Shown here: positions 44,223 through 52,477 of the stretch, one piece after another
Numbering within the stretch: the first letter of the stretch is position 1
Layout of the letters: each line of letters begins with the position of its first letter
Origin: Subtercola boreus
GTDB taxonomy: Bacteria; Actinomycetota; Actinomycetes; Actinomycetales; Microbacteriaceae
Length of the DNA: 64,000 nt
Direction of reading: 5' to 3'
NCBI RefSeq assembly: GCF_006716115.1
Contig: NZ_VFOO01000001.1
Coordinates: forward strand, 434,001-498,000
Position numbers and translations under genes: made by a program
The notes under the pieces: model-generated
The model's input: only the letters and a program-made list of their open reading frames with translations
Told to the model about the DNA's origin: nothing
The model's database searches: none

Positions 44223-46528
44223 GCCAGGGGTCGCCGTTCGACTTCGGCGAAGACGAGGCGGGCGCCGGCGCAGCGCCGCCTCCCGTGACGCCCCGACAGC
44301 GCGCGGCGAAACGTCGTCGCAACCGCATCATCGCCGGAGTCGCCGTCACCGCGGTGCTCTGCGCCTCGGGCGGGGGCGTCGTCTACGCTCTCGCCCAGCC
44401 CGCCGGCACGAACTACCGCACCGTCGCGGCATCGCTGGCGTCGGTGAGTGAGACGCTGGCCGTTTCCGGCACTGTCGCCTCGGCCACCCGCCGAGATGAA
44501 GCGTTCTCCGTCGCGGGGACCGTGAACGCGGTGTCCGTCGCCGTCGGTGACACTGTCACGGCAGGGCAGCAGCTCGCCACGATCGACACGACCGACCTCC
44601 AGACGGCGATCGACAACGCGCAGACGGCCGTGTCCAAGGCGGAGCAGACCCTCGACGACGACCTCGCCTCTCAGACGGCCGACTCGTCGACCGCGAGCAC
44701 GTCGGCCGCGAGCACTTCGACCGCGTCCATGGGGTCGGGAACCGGAAGCGCGTCGAATGGAAGTGCCGCGACGGGGAGCACTGCAGCCGGAAGCACTGTG
44801 GCGGGGAGCACTGCGACGGGCAGTGCCGCGGCAGCCACGGGGGCCGGTGCTGCCGCCGGCACGTCAACGGGTTCGACGGGCGCCGCATCCACCGGGCCCA
44901 CCTCGACGAACACTTCCATATCCACGGATCCCACCGTCGTCGCGGCTGCCGCTGCGGTGAAGGATGCCCAACAGAAGCTTCTCGCCGAGTACGCCGAGGC
45001 GCAGACCGCCCTCACGACCACGCAGACCACCATCGATGCGTCGACGGCGACCTGCAAGCCGTTCCTCGAGGCCACGCTCGACGGCTCGACGCCCACCCCG
45101 ACCCCCACCCCGACGGCAACGCCCTCACCGACTGCGACGCCAACGGCTACGCCCACACCGACTGCGACGCCCACCCCGACCCCAACGGCGACGCCGACTG
45201 CGACGCCCACGCCGACCGCAACCGCGACACCGACGGCTACGCCGACCCCCGCTCCCACGGCGTCAACTTCAGCACTCGACACCACCGCCGGCGCGGCGGG
45301 CGGTGGAGCGTCATCCGGTACCGCTGATTCCGGCAGCTCTGGCAGCTCTGGCAGCGACACCAATCCCGACGCGCTGCAGAACGCGCAGGACCTTCTCGCC
45401 GCATGCCAGGCCGCCATTTCGACTGTGCAGGCACAGCAGGCGACGAGCCAGACGGCCCAGTCCGACGTCCTGGCTCTGGTCGACGCCCTGGACTCGGCCG
45501 TCGCAGCGCTTCAGTCCGCGATCACGGCAGCGGGTTCGACCTCGGGCAGCGCCGGCGGCACAGCGGGCTCCGGCACCTCCGGCACAGGCTCCGGCACCTC
45601 CGGCAGCGGCTCAGGAACCTCCGATACAGGCTCCGGCGCAATCGCCTCCGGCGCGTCGACGGATTCAGCCACAGCCGCGGCGACCGCCACCGCGACGCCA
45701 GACACCTCCACAGCCGCGGCCGGCACCGCTGCGAGTGCGAGCGGAACCGGAACGGGATCCACCACCAGTGTGGCCTCCGCGGCGGACATCGTCGCCGACC
45801 GGGCGGCGCTCGACGTGCAGAACGCGGCGCTCACTGCCGCGCAGAAGAACCTCACCTTCGCGACCCTCACCTCGTCGATCAGTGGAACGGTCGCGGCCGT
45901 CTCGCTCGCCTCGGGAACTGCCGTGGACGCAGATTCGACCACCTCCGTCGTCACCGTGATCGGCACCGACGGCTACGTCGTCGACTCGACGGTCTCGCTG
46001 GCGAACATCGCCAAAGTCGCGGTCGGCCAGGTCGCTGTCGCCACTCTGGCCAGCACCGGCAAGACTCTCACGGGAACCGTCAGCCGGATCGGCGTGCTGA
46101 ACGTGTCGACGTCGTCGACACCGTCCTACGCGGTCACTCTCTCGTTCGACGGGTCTGTTCCCGTGCTGAACGGGGCATCCGCGCAGATCGAGATTCAGGT
46201 CTCGAGCGGTGACTCCGTGCTCACGGTTCCGACGTCTGCCGTGCACCGCTCGGGGAGCACCTACACCGCGGATGTGCTGCGCAACGGTTCATCCGTCAGC
46301 ACAGTCATCACGGTCGGCACGATGGGAACCGAGCGCACCCAGGTCCTCTCCGGTCTGACCGACGGCGACGAGGTGATTCTGGCGGATCTCGACACCGACG
46401 TGACGAGCGCCGACACCTCGACGACGACGACCGGTCTCTCCGGCCTCGGTGGATCGACGACCCAGACGGGCGGAGGCCCGCAGGACTTCGGAGGGGGTGC
46501 GCCGCCCGCCGGTTTCACCGCGCCGTGA
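44219..46528 (+). CDS. HlyD-like adaptor with long low-complexity inserts (2)
   Basis: A 769-residue adaptor, much longer than the 350-450 usual. A helix at about 37-60 (IIAGVAVTAVLCASGGGVVYAL) anchors it. The first lipoyl half is GTVNAVSVAVGDTVTAGQQLATID, the second GTVAAVSLASGTAVDADS; between them lie about 440 residues of Ala/Ser/Thr/Gly sequence, a 57-codon Pro-Thr repeat (45089-45259) and short coiled-coil pieces. The C-terminal barrel domain (SVLTVPTSAVHRSGSTYTADV) is normal. The insert may bridge cell wall or be glycosylated. It overlaps the lipoprotein gene (ATGA). Confidence 0.85.
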   Translation: MSQGSPFDFGEDEAGAGAAPPPVTPRQRAAKRRRNRIIAGVAVTAVLCASGGGVVYALAQPAGTNYRTVAASLASVSETLAVSGTVASATRRDEAFSVAGTVNAVSVAVGDTVTAGQQLATIDTTDLQTAIDNAQTAVSKAEQTLDDDLASQTADSSTASTSAASTSTASMGSGTGSASNGSAATGSTAAGSTVAGSTATGSAAAATGAGAAAGTSTGSTGAASTGPTSTNTSISTDPTVVAAAAAVKDAQQKLLAEYAEAQTALTTTQTTIDASTATCKPFLEATLDGSTPTPTPTPTATPSPTATPTATPTPTATPTPTPTATPTATPTPTATATPTATPTPAPTASTSALDTTAGAAGGGASSGTADSGSSGSSGSDTNPDALQNAQDLLAACQAAISTVQAQQATSQTAQSDVLALVDALDSAVAALQSAITAAGSTSGSAGGTAGSGTSGTGSGTSGSGSGTSDTGSGAIASGASTDSATAAATATATPDTSTAAAGTAASASGTGTGSTTSVASAADIVADRAALDVQNAALTAAQKNLTFATLTSSISGTVAAVSLASGTAVDADSTTSVVTVIGTDGYVVDSTVSLANIAKVAVGQVAVATLASTGKTLTGTVSRIGVLNVSTSSTPSYAVTLSFDGSVPVLNGASAQIEIQVSSGDSVLTVPTSAVHRSGSTYTADVLRNGSSVSTVITVGTMGTERTQVLSGLTDGDEVILADLDTDVTSADTSTTTTGLSGLGGSTTQTGGGPQDFGGGAPPAGFTAP
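45089..45259 (+). repeat. 57-codon Thr-Pro repeat region
   Basis: An irregular tandem of ACN-CCN-ACN-GCG-type units encodes Thr-Pro-Thr-Ala-Thr-Pro arrays inside the second adaptor. It is a likely extended, possibly O-mannosylated spacer on the outer side of the membrane. Confidence 0.85.
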
Positions 46529-46651
46529 CGCGACAAACGGTGCCGTTGCCGGTGCCGGAGCGCACCGCAGAGTCGCGCGCACCGCGCGCCCGCAACCTGC
46601 ACCGCGCACCCCCGCACCGCGCGCCAGCGCCGCGCCGCCGCGCGCCGCCGC

Positions 46652-47017
46652 TCAGCCTCCGGGTGACGTCGGTGCGGCATCCTGATCGCCACCGGCCTCA
46701 TGCTGCACCCTCTCGACGAGATCGCGCCACCCACCCGTGAGGGCGCTCTCGGGCAGGGTCTGATCGTGCCGCACTTCGGAGCGCACGGCGATCACGATCC
46801 GGTAGACGAACCGGTCGGCGCTGTGCGGATCCTGCTGCGGGGGCTTCCCCCAGGGAAGCGCATCGACATAGCCCAGCCAGACGTCGACAGTCGACGGATC
46901 GTCGGCGGTCGCCTCCCAGGTTCGCTTCAGTCCGGCGAAACCTCCGGTGCGCACAACGGTGACCGCGACCTGCGGGGACTGGCCCCGCGGGCCGGACGTG
47001 TCAGCCGGCTGCTCCAT
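46652..47017 (-). CDS. Emfourin-type protealysin inhibitor
   Basis: A 121-residue protein with VVRTGGFAGLKRTWEA at about 20-35, the conserved opening of emfourin-family inhibitors, and a later SADRFVYRIVI strand. Emfourins bind M4 protealysin-like proteases. It overlaps the 3' end of the protealysin gene, the arrangement known for this pair. No signal peptide is seen, in line with a cytoplasmic inhibitor. The divergent 123-bp gap to the adaptor gene contains nothing notable. Confidence 0.85.
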   Translation of the reverse strand: MEQPADTSGPRGQSPQVAVTVVRTGGFAGLKRTWEATADDPSTVDVWLGYVDALPWGKPPQQDPHSADRFVYRIVIAVRSEVRHDQTLPESALTGGWRDLVERVQHEAGGDQDAAPTSPGG

Positions 47018-48149
47018 CCTCCAAGACTCCCACTTTCACCCAACCGGCGCGAATGGCTTTCGTCTCGGACGAGTCGGAACCGAACCGTGTTGTCGATGCA
47101 GCCACCGTGGCGAGGGCGAATGCGGCGAAGTCAGCATCCACCGCCAGCCGACCGGTGATGGTGTCGTACCAGACCTGGCCTGCCGTCTCCCAGGCGAAGC
47201 CGCCGATCTCGATCGCTGCGAGAGCGAACGCTCTGTTCGGGATGCCCGAGTTCAGGTGCACACCCCCGTTGTCGTCTGTCGTCTCCACGTAGTGCGCCAT
47301 GTCGGCGGGTTGAGGATCCTTGCCGAGCATGTCGTCGTCGTACGCGGATCCGGGGCTCACCATCGAACGGAGAGCCCGGCCCTTGACAGCCGCCGTGAAC
47401 AGTCCTTCCCCGATGAGCCAGGTCGCCTCGCCCGCGGTCTGCTTCTTCTGGTGCTGCTCCACCAGTGCGCCCATCACGTCGGAGAAGGATTCGTTCAGCG
47501 CCCCGGACTGGCCCTGGTACTCCAGCCCGGCCGTGAACTGGGTGACGCCGTGCGACAACTCGTGCCCGATCACCGAGACCGAAGCGGTGAACCGGCCGAA
47601 GATCTCGCCGTCGCCGTCCCCGAAGACCATCCGCTGCCCGTCCCAGTAGGCGTTGTCGTAGTCGTTGCCGTAGTGCACGGTCGCGAGCAGCGGAAGGCCG
47701 CGGCCATCGATCGAGTCGCGCCCGAAGGCCTCCTCGTAGAGGGCGAAGGTCGCGCCCAGACCGTCGTAGGCCTCGTTGACGGTCAGGTCGGACGAGGGAG
47801 CCGACCCTTCCGCGCGAACCTGGTTGCCCGGGAGCTGTTCCGTATTGTGAGCGTCGAAGATTGTGCGCGACGGCGACGGCGCCGCGGCTTCCTGACCGCC
47901 AGCGCCTGCCGCCGAAGAACCCTGTCGACGCTCGTCGAGCGTCGCCGACGAGCCGCGCACGCCCTGGCCGCGGGGGGTGTCGGAGCCCGCCCCGCTGGCG
48001 GAATCTGCGCTGGCGGCGGTTCGTGCATCCAGAACCGAATCCCGCGCCAGCAGCGCGCGACGGGCCGATGCGGCGGCCCGCACCATGCGATCGTCGTCGG
48101 TCTGGGCGATCTTCTCGAGCAGGTACGGGGGAACGATCGAATGAATCAT
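47001..48149 (-). CDS. M4 metallopeptidase, protealysin-like
   Basis: A 382-residue thermolysin-family zinc protease. The active site HELSHG (H196, E197, H200), third ligand E220 in NESFSD, and the HLNSGIPN segment are intact. The N-terminus is short, starting MIHSIVPPYLLEKIA: the PPYLL protealysin propeptide motif and no signal peptide. A Ser/Ala/Gly-rich linker (about 28-95) follows. GTG at 48155, two codons upstream, is an alternative start. The 3' end overlaps the emfourin gene by 17 bp, so enzyme and inhibitor are co-expressed. Confidence 0.92.
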   Translation of the reverse strand: MIHSIVPPYLLEKIAQTDDDRMVRAAASARRALLARDSVLDARTAASADSASGAGSDTPRGQGVRGSSATLDERRQGSSAAGAGGQEAAAPSPSRTIFDAHNTEQLPGNQVRAEGSAPSSDLTVNEAYDGLGATFALYEEAFGRDSIDGRGLPLLATVHYGNDYDNAYWDGQRMVFGDGDGEIFGRFTASVSVIGHELSHGVTQFTAGLEYQGQSGALNESFSDVMGALVEQHQKKQTAGEATWLIGEGLFTAAVKGRALRSMVSPGSAYDDDMLGKDPQPADMAHYVETTDDNGGVHLNSGIPNRAFALAAIEIGGFAWETAGQVWYDTITGRLAVDADFAAFALATVAASTTRFGSDSSETKAIRAGWVKVGVLEDGAAG

Positions 48150-48254
48150 GGGCACACTCTACGCGCGGCCTCCGACACCGGAACTTCTTATAACCGCTTG
48201 GCCCACGGTCTGCAACAGGTTGTGCCTGCACGCTCCAGCGCGGAGTCTTGAACC

Positions 48255-48617
48255 ATGAAGAAGATCTCTTACGCCGGGGAGTCCTTCGTCACCTCTGATG
48301 GAGTCGCAGACGCACTGCTGCGTTATGTCGCTGCCCTCGGGGCCAATCACACATCGGCTTCCATCGAGATCCCGACCTACTCAGCGTTGGATGAACTCGA
48401 GCTCGTACAACTCGTCGTCGGCCCGTCGAGCGAGATCTTGAGTCGGCCCGATCCGTCGACCGCACGTGGGGAGACTGCGTCTCCGGACGATCCCGAGCGC
48501 AATGCCGTCGCGCGACTGGACGCTCGTACGATGGCACTCACAGTCACGCGGAATGTGGTGTACGCCCAGCCGCAGGGCTCCGGCGGGTACGACTTCGAAG
48601 AGCTCGAATCGCTGTAA
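48255..48617 (+). CDS. Hypothetical protein
   Basis: A 120-residue soluble, acidic protein not recognised. It starts MKKISYAGESFVTSDGVADALLRYVAALG and lacks signal or membrane segments. Good codon usage and a clear ATG support it as a gene. It stands alone, divergent from the protealysin gene; a short CATTG-N6-CAATG inverted repeat follows at 48643-48658. Confidence 0.65.
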   Translation: MKKISYAGESFVTSDGVADALLRYVAALGANHTSASIEIPTYSALDELELVQLVVGPSSEILSRPDPSTARGETASPDDPERNAVARLDARTMALTVTRNVVYAQPQGSGGYDFEELESL

Positions 48618-48684
48618 TCCCGATACTTGGGTCGCTCGTAGGCATTGTTGAGGCAATGTCAGTGGTTGGTGTTTGACTGTAGAT

Positions 48685-50586
48685 ATGAACCAGCCAGCTG
48701 CTCCCGCACCCGACTTTGCGTCGGTGGTGTCGTGGGTTCTGGATGCCCGGCACGGCTTTGACGCCGTGTTGGCCGGTGCCGGTGGGGCTGCCGCGCCCTG
48801 CGGGCTTGCCGACGACGCCTTGGTGGCGGCGACTGTGCAGGTGGAGTCGTTGGGCCGGATCATCGATGGCCTGCGGGTGCGGGTGGCTGGGGAGGTGGCG
48901 GCGAGGTCTGCTGCGGAGTTCGGGGCGGAGGGTCTTGCCCGGTCGCACAATGTCCGGTCGGTTCCGAAGTTCCTGGCGGCGATCACCGGTGCTCGTGACG
49001 AGACGATCAAGGCCAGGATGAAGCTCGCCTCCCAGGTGCACACGAGCATGTCATTGGTGGGGTTGCCGAACCTGCCGAGGTTCCCGCAGGTTGCGGAGGC
49101 TCTTGCCCGTGGCGATCTCGGGGTGGATGCGGCAACCGCAATTACGCGGCGTCTCTCGGAGGCCGCGGCGAAGATCGGGTTCACGGAGGAGGTCTCGGAG
49201 GCGGAGGGTAGTCTCGTGGCGTTGGCGCAGCAGACGTCGGGTAGTTTCGGGTATTCCGCGAATCAGGTGGATGATCTGGCGATTAGGTGCCGTGAGCACC
49301 TCGACCCCGACGGCGCAGAACCTCGCGAGGCTGACTTGCACGAGAAGCGGTACCTGGAGTTGAAGGCGCACCGTTCGGGGATGACGTCGATCCGGGGTCT
49401 GTTGTCGCCGTCGATGGCGGCGATCGTCGCGTCCGCGTTGGAGCCGTGCACGTCCCCGCGTATCGTCGCGTTCGCCCCCGATCCGGCCGAATCGGCTGAC
49501 CACACGGCACCCAACGTTGCAGCTAACGATGCCGGGGTCACCGCCTCCTCCTCTGACCCCGCTGCCGCCGCCTCCACTTCAGCCACAGACCACACGAGCG
49601 GTGCGGGCGACGCGGCAACTGACCCTGGCGCGCCGGTCGACGGTCTGACTGCGGATACCCGCACGGTGGGTCAGAAACGCGCTGATGCGCTCGTGAACCT
49701 GTTGCAAGTCGCCGCGGGACGGCCGGAGATGCCGCGCCTGAACGGTGCCGCACCAACCGTGAACCTGCACGCCACCCTCGACGACGTCGTCACCGGCCGC
49801 GGGATCGGCTGGATCGACGGCCTCACCGCCCCCGTGCCGTACTCGACGGTCGAGGCGCTGTTGTGTCACGGGGATGTGATCACGACCCTGTTCGGGGAAC
49901 ACGGGCAGGTGCTCCAGCACGGGAAGACGCGCCGCCTGTTCACCCCCGCCCAGAACCGTGCGTTGGCGGCGCGGGATGGCGGGTGTGTGTGGCCGGGCTG
50001 CGACGCACCCCCGTCGTGGTGCGAGTCGCACCATGTCGACGGGTGGCTCTCCGACACCCACCCCGGCGGCCTGACCGACATCGACAACGGGGCGCTGCTC
50101 TGCCACTTCCACCATTCGAACGTGCACAAAACGCACTGGAAACTCACCATCCGAAACGGCACCCCGCACCTGATCCCACCCGAATGGCTCGACTGGACCC
50201 AAACCCCCCGCCCGTGCCAACAAAACCGGGCCAGACAGAGAACCGGCCACCACCCACCCGGTCCGCACAACCCTGCCCGGCACCGCCCACCCCCGACCCC
50301 ACCACCCACCCGACAACCAAGCAACCCTCCAGCAAGCGACCCTCCCCACAGCGACCCCCGACCCGGCCACCCTCAAACCGGCGACCCCCGACCCGGCCAG
50401 CCTCAGCCTGGCGACCCTCGCCCCGGCGAGCTCCGAAACGGCCATCCTCAAACCGGCGAGCCCCGAAACGGCCACCCTCGGCCCGGCGACCCTCGACCCG
50501 GCCTCCCTCGATCCGACGACCTTCGATCGAGCGGCCGGCCACCGACCGAATGGTGGCTCGAACACCGCCAAAGCGACACCGGGTAG
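48685..50586 (+). CDS. DUF222/HNH endonuclease (13E12 type) with repeat tail
   Basis: A 633-residue protein. The N-terminal DUF222 region (about 10-400) contains RVAGEVAARSAAEFG. It is followed by an HNH nuclease domain (ARDGGCVWPGCDAPPSWCES, HHVDGWL, then NGALLCHFHHSNVHK) with the zinc Cys pairs and HNH residues in place. Such genes are multi-copy in many actinobacteria, and their function is uncertain. The last 120 residues are Pro-rich and end in 11 pentapeptide units. TTG at 48673 is an alternative start; neither has a clear ribosome binding site. Confidence 0.88.
   Translation: MNQPAAPAPDFASVVSWVLDARHGFDAVLAGAGGAAAPCGLADDALVAATVQVESLGRIIDGLRVRVAGEVAARSAAEFGAEGLARSHNVRSVPKFLAAITGARDETIKARMKLASQVHTSMSLVGLPNLPRFPQVAEALARGDLGVDAATAITRRLSEAAAKIGFTEEVSEAEGSLVALAQQTSGSFGYSANQVDDLAIRCREHLDPDGAEPREADLHEKRYLELKAHRSGMTSIRGLLSPSMAAIVASALEPCTSPRIVAFAPDPAESADHTAPNVAANDAGVTASSSDPAAAASTSATDHTSGAGDAATDPGAPVDGLTADTRTVGQKRADALVNLLQVAAGRPEMPRLNGAAPTVNLHATLDDVVTGRGIGWIDGLTAPVPYSTVEALLCHGDVITTLFGEHGQVLQHGKTRRLFTPAQNRALAARDGGCVWPGCDAPPSWCESHHVDGWLSDTHPGGLTDIDNGALLCHFHHSNVHKTHWKLTIRNGTPHLIPPEWLDWTQTPRPCQQNRARQRTGHHPPGPHNPARHRPPPTPPPTRQPSNPPASDPPHSDPRPGHPQTGDPRPGQPQPGDPRPGELRNGHPQTGEPRNGHPRPGDPRPGLPRSDDLRSSGRPPTEWWLEHRQSDTG
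50353..50517 (+). repeat. Eleven 15-bp units encoding X-P-R/Q-x-G
   Basis: A 15-bp period array in the C-terminal tail of the HNH gene. Units read DPRPG, HPQTG, DPRPG, QPQPG, DPRPG, ELRNG, HPQTG and so on; the frame is kept throughout. The tail is likely disordered and basic, and its length is likely to vary between strains. Confidence 0.9.
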
Positions 50587-50705
50587 AACGACGTCGGTAC
50601 ACGAAGGCCCTGATCCCAGCCACCCCAGCCAACCATCCACGGATCGTGCGCCGCCTGCCGGCCGCACCACCGATCCAGCCACGCGCATCCAGAACCACAC
50701 AACCC

Positions 50706-50729
50706 GGGGGGGGGGGGGGGGGGGGGGGG
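50706..50729 (+). repeat. G24 homopolymer
   Basis: Twenty-four consecutive G lie 120 bp after the HNH stop and 152 bp before the methyltransferase start. No similar run occurs elsewhere in the window. It could be a real slippage-prone or G-quadruplex-forming tract, or a sequencing/assembly error. Confidence 0.9.
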
Positions 50730-50746
50730 CAAGCCCGCAGGGCGCG

Positions 50747-50801
50747 GCAGGCACGACGCTGCAGGCACAGCGCTGCAGGCACAGCGCGGCAGCACAGCGC
50801 G
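50747..50801 (+). repeat. 14-bp tandem repeats beside G24
   Basis: About four copies of GCAGGCACAGCGCT (50747, 50761, 50775, 50789; the last is 13 bp and more diverged). Together with G24 they fill the 294-bp gap between the HNH and methyltransferase genes, in which I see no gene. Confidence 0.75.
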
Positions 50802-50880
50802 GCGCTCGAGCGCAGCCCCGCACAGCCCCGCGCAGCCCTGCGCGTCAACCGCGCGGCGGCCGGTGCGCTTGAATGGGGGC

Positions 50881-52437
50881 ATGGGCTCCACTCTCACCGC
50901 CGACCTCCGCCGCGATCTCATCACCTCGTCGTTCAGCGTCGAAACGGTCAGCCGGCTGTGGGGCGAGGAGGCTGCAGCGGCCCTGTTCCGCGGGCACCGG
51001 CTGCCAGCCCTCCGCGCGCTCCGGAAACGACGTGAAGACGGCGAACCGCTCACCCGCGCCGAAGCTCTGGCCGCCCTGTTCGTGCTCAACGAGCCCCTCG
51101 AACGTGCCGAGGTAGACCGTGCCCTGCCGCAACTGGGAAGCCAGGGGGCCGAAACGCTCGGACTCGTCGGGCCGACGGAGTCCGGCGACCTTCTGCGGGC
51201 CAGGCTCGACCTGCGCCCCTACAGTTTCGTCGACACCTTCGGCGCCGGCAGCTGGTGGATCCTCTCCGATCTCGGCGAACTGGCCCTCGGCCACCCGCTG
51301 GGCGAAGACCACGTGCTCGGCATCGGGGGAGCATCCACCACCCTCAGCGGCCTCATGATCAGCAAGCCCATCGAATCGGCGCTCGACCTCGGCACCGGGT
51401 GCGGCATCCAGGCCCTGCACGCGTCGCGGCACGCGCGCCGGGTGGTTGCCACCGACATCTCCGAACGTGCCCTGTGGCTGGCGGAGCTGAATGCCGAACT
51501 GAACGCTGTCGACAACATCGAGTTCCGGCTGGGCAGTCTCTTCGAGCCGGTTCTGGATGAACGTTTCGACCAGATCGTCTCCAACCCGCCGTTCGTCATC
51601 ACTCCGCGGCGGGACGGCGTGCCGCTGTACGAGTACCGGGACGGCGGGCTCGTCGGTGACGCGCTCGTGCAGACGGTCATCCAGGAGGCCGGTGACCACC
51701 TCACGCCCGGCGGTGTCGCGCAGCTCCTCGGCAACTGGGAGTACCACTCCGGTGCAGGGCCGACCGTCTCGGGTCTCGACCATGTGCGCAGCTGGGTTGC
51801 GCCGACGGGGCTCGACGCCTGGGTCATCGAACGTGAGTTGCAGGATGCCGCGCTGTATGCCGAGACGTGGATCCGTGACGGCGGCACCCGGCCCGGAACG
51901 CCACAGTTCGACGAACTGTATGCCGCTTGGCTTGATGACTTCGACGCACGGGGTGTCACGCGCGTCGGTTTCGGTTACGTGCTGCTCCGCGCGCCGCACA
52001 CCGGGCAGACCGGCGCGGAACCCCTTGCGCGCTACGAGACCCTGCACGGCGGGCGCGGCGACAACCCGGCGGGGCTCGGGGAGTACTTCCAGACCGCGCT
52101 CGAGGGTCACGACTGGCAGGCCTCACTCTCGGATGCGAGCCTGCTCACGTCGGTGGTGACGTACGCGCCCGACGTCACCGAGGAACGGCACTACTGGCCC
52201 GGGCAGGAGAACCCGACCGTGATGACCCTCCGCCAGGGCAGCGGATTCGCTCGCTCGGTCCCGCTCGACACCACCCTCGCCGCGCTGGTCGGTGCGTGCG
52301 ACGGTGATCTCACGCTCGGGCAGCTCTGCGGGGCGATCGCGCACCTGCTCGAGGTCGATGAAGCCCTGCTGGTCGCCGATGTGCTGCCGCGCATCCGAAG
52401 CCTTGTCGATGACGGGTTCCTCCTGCCGCTCCGGTGA
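50881..52437 (+). CDS. Class I SAM-dependent methyltransferase (PrmC/RsmC-like)
   Basis: A 518-residue protein. An N-terminal winged-helix-like region of about 150 residues precedes an AdoMet domain with motif I ALDLGTGCGIQALHASRH, VVATDIS, and the catalytic VSNPPFVITPR of the PrmC/RsmC/HemK group. The C-terminal 150 residues have no recognisable motif. NPPF suggests an N-methyltransferase on RNA base or protein Gln. ATG at 50881 is preferred to GTG at 50863; a G-run precedes it. Confidence 0.87.
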   Translation: MGSTLTADLRRDLITSSFSVETVSRLWGEEAAAALFRGHRLPALRALRKRREDGEPLTRAEALAALFVLNEPLERAEVDRALPQLGSQGAETLGLVGPTESGDLLRARLDLRPYSFVDTFGAGSWWILSDLGELALGHPLGEDHVLGIGGASTTLSGLMISKPIESALDLGTGCGIQALHASRHARRVVATDISERALWLAELNAELNAVDNIEFRLGSLFEPVLDERFDQIVSNPPFVITPRRDGVPLYEYRDGGLVGDALVQTVIQEAGDHLTPGGVAQLLGNWEYHSGAGPTVSGLDHVRSWVAPTGLDAWVIERELQDAALYAETWIRDGGTRPGTPQFDELYAAWLDDFDARGVTRVGFGYVLLRAPHTGQTGAEPLARYETLHGGRGDNPAGLGEYFQTALEGHDWQASLSDASLLTSVVTYAPDVTEERHYWPGQENPTVMTLRQGSGFARSVPLDTTLAALVGACDGDLTLGQLCGAIAHLLEVDEALLVADVLPRIRSLVDDGFLLPLR

Positions 52438-52477
52438 CAGAGAGTCAGCGCCTGCCTCAGAGAAACAGCCCCTGCGC

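Noticed and set aside
50353-50517. CRISPR-like repeat array
   Set aside because: Units are 15 bp with no spacers and lie in frame within a protein gene.
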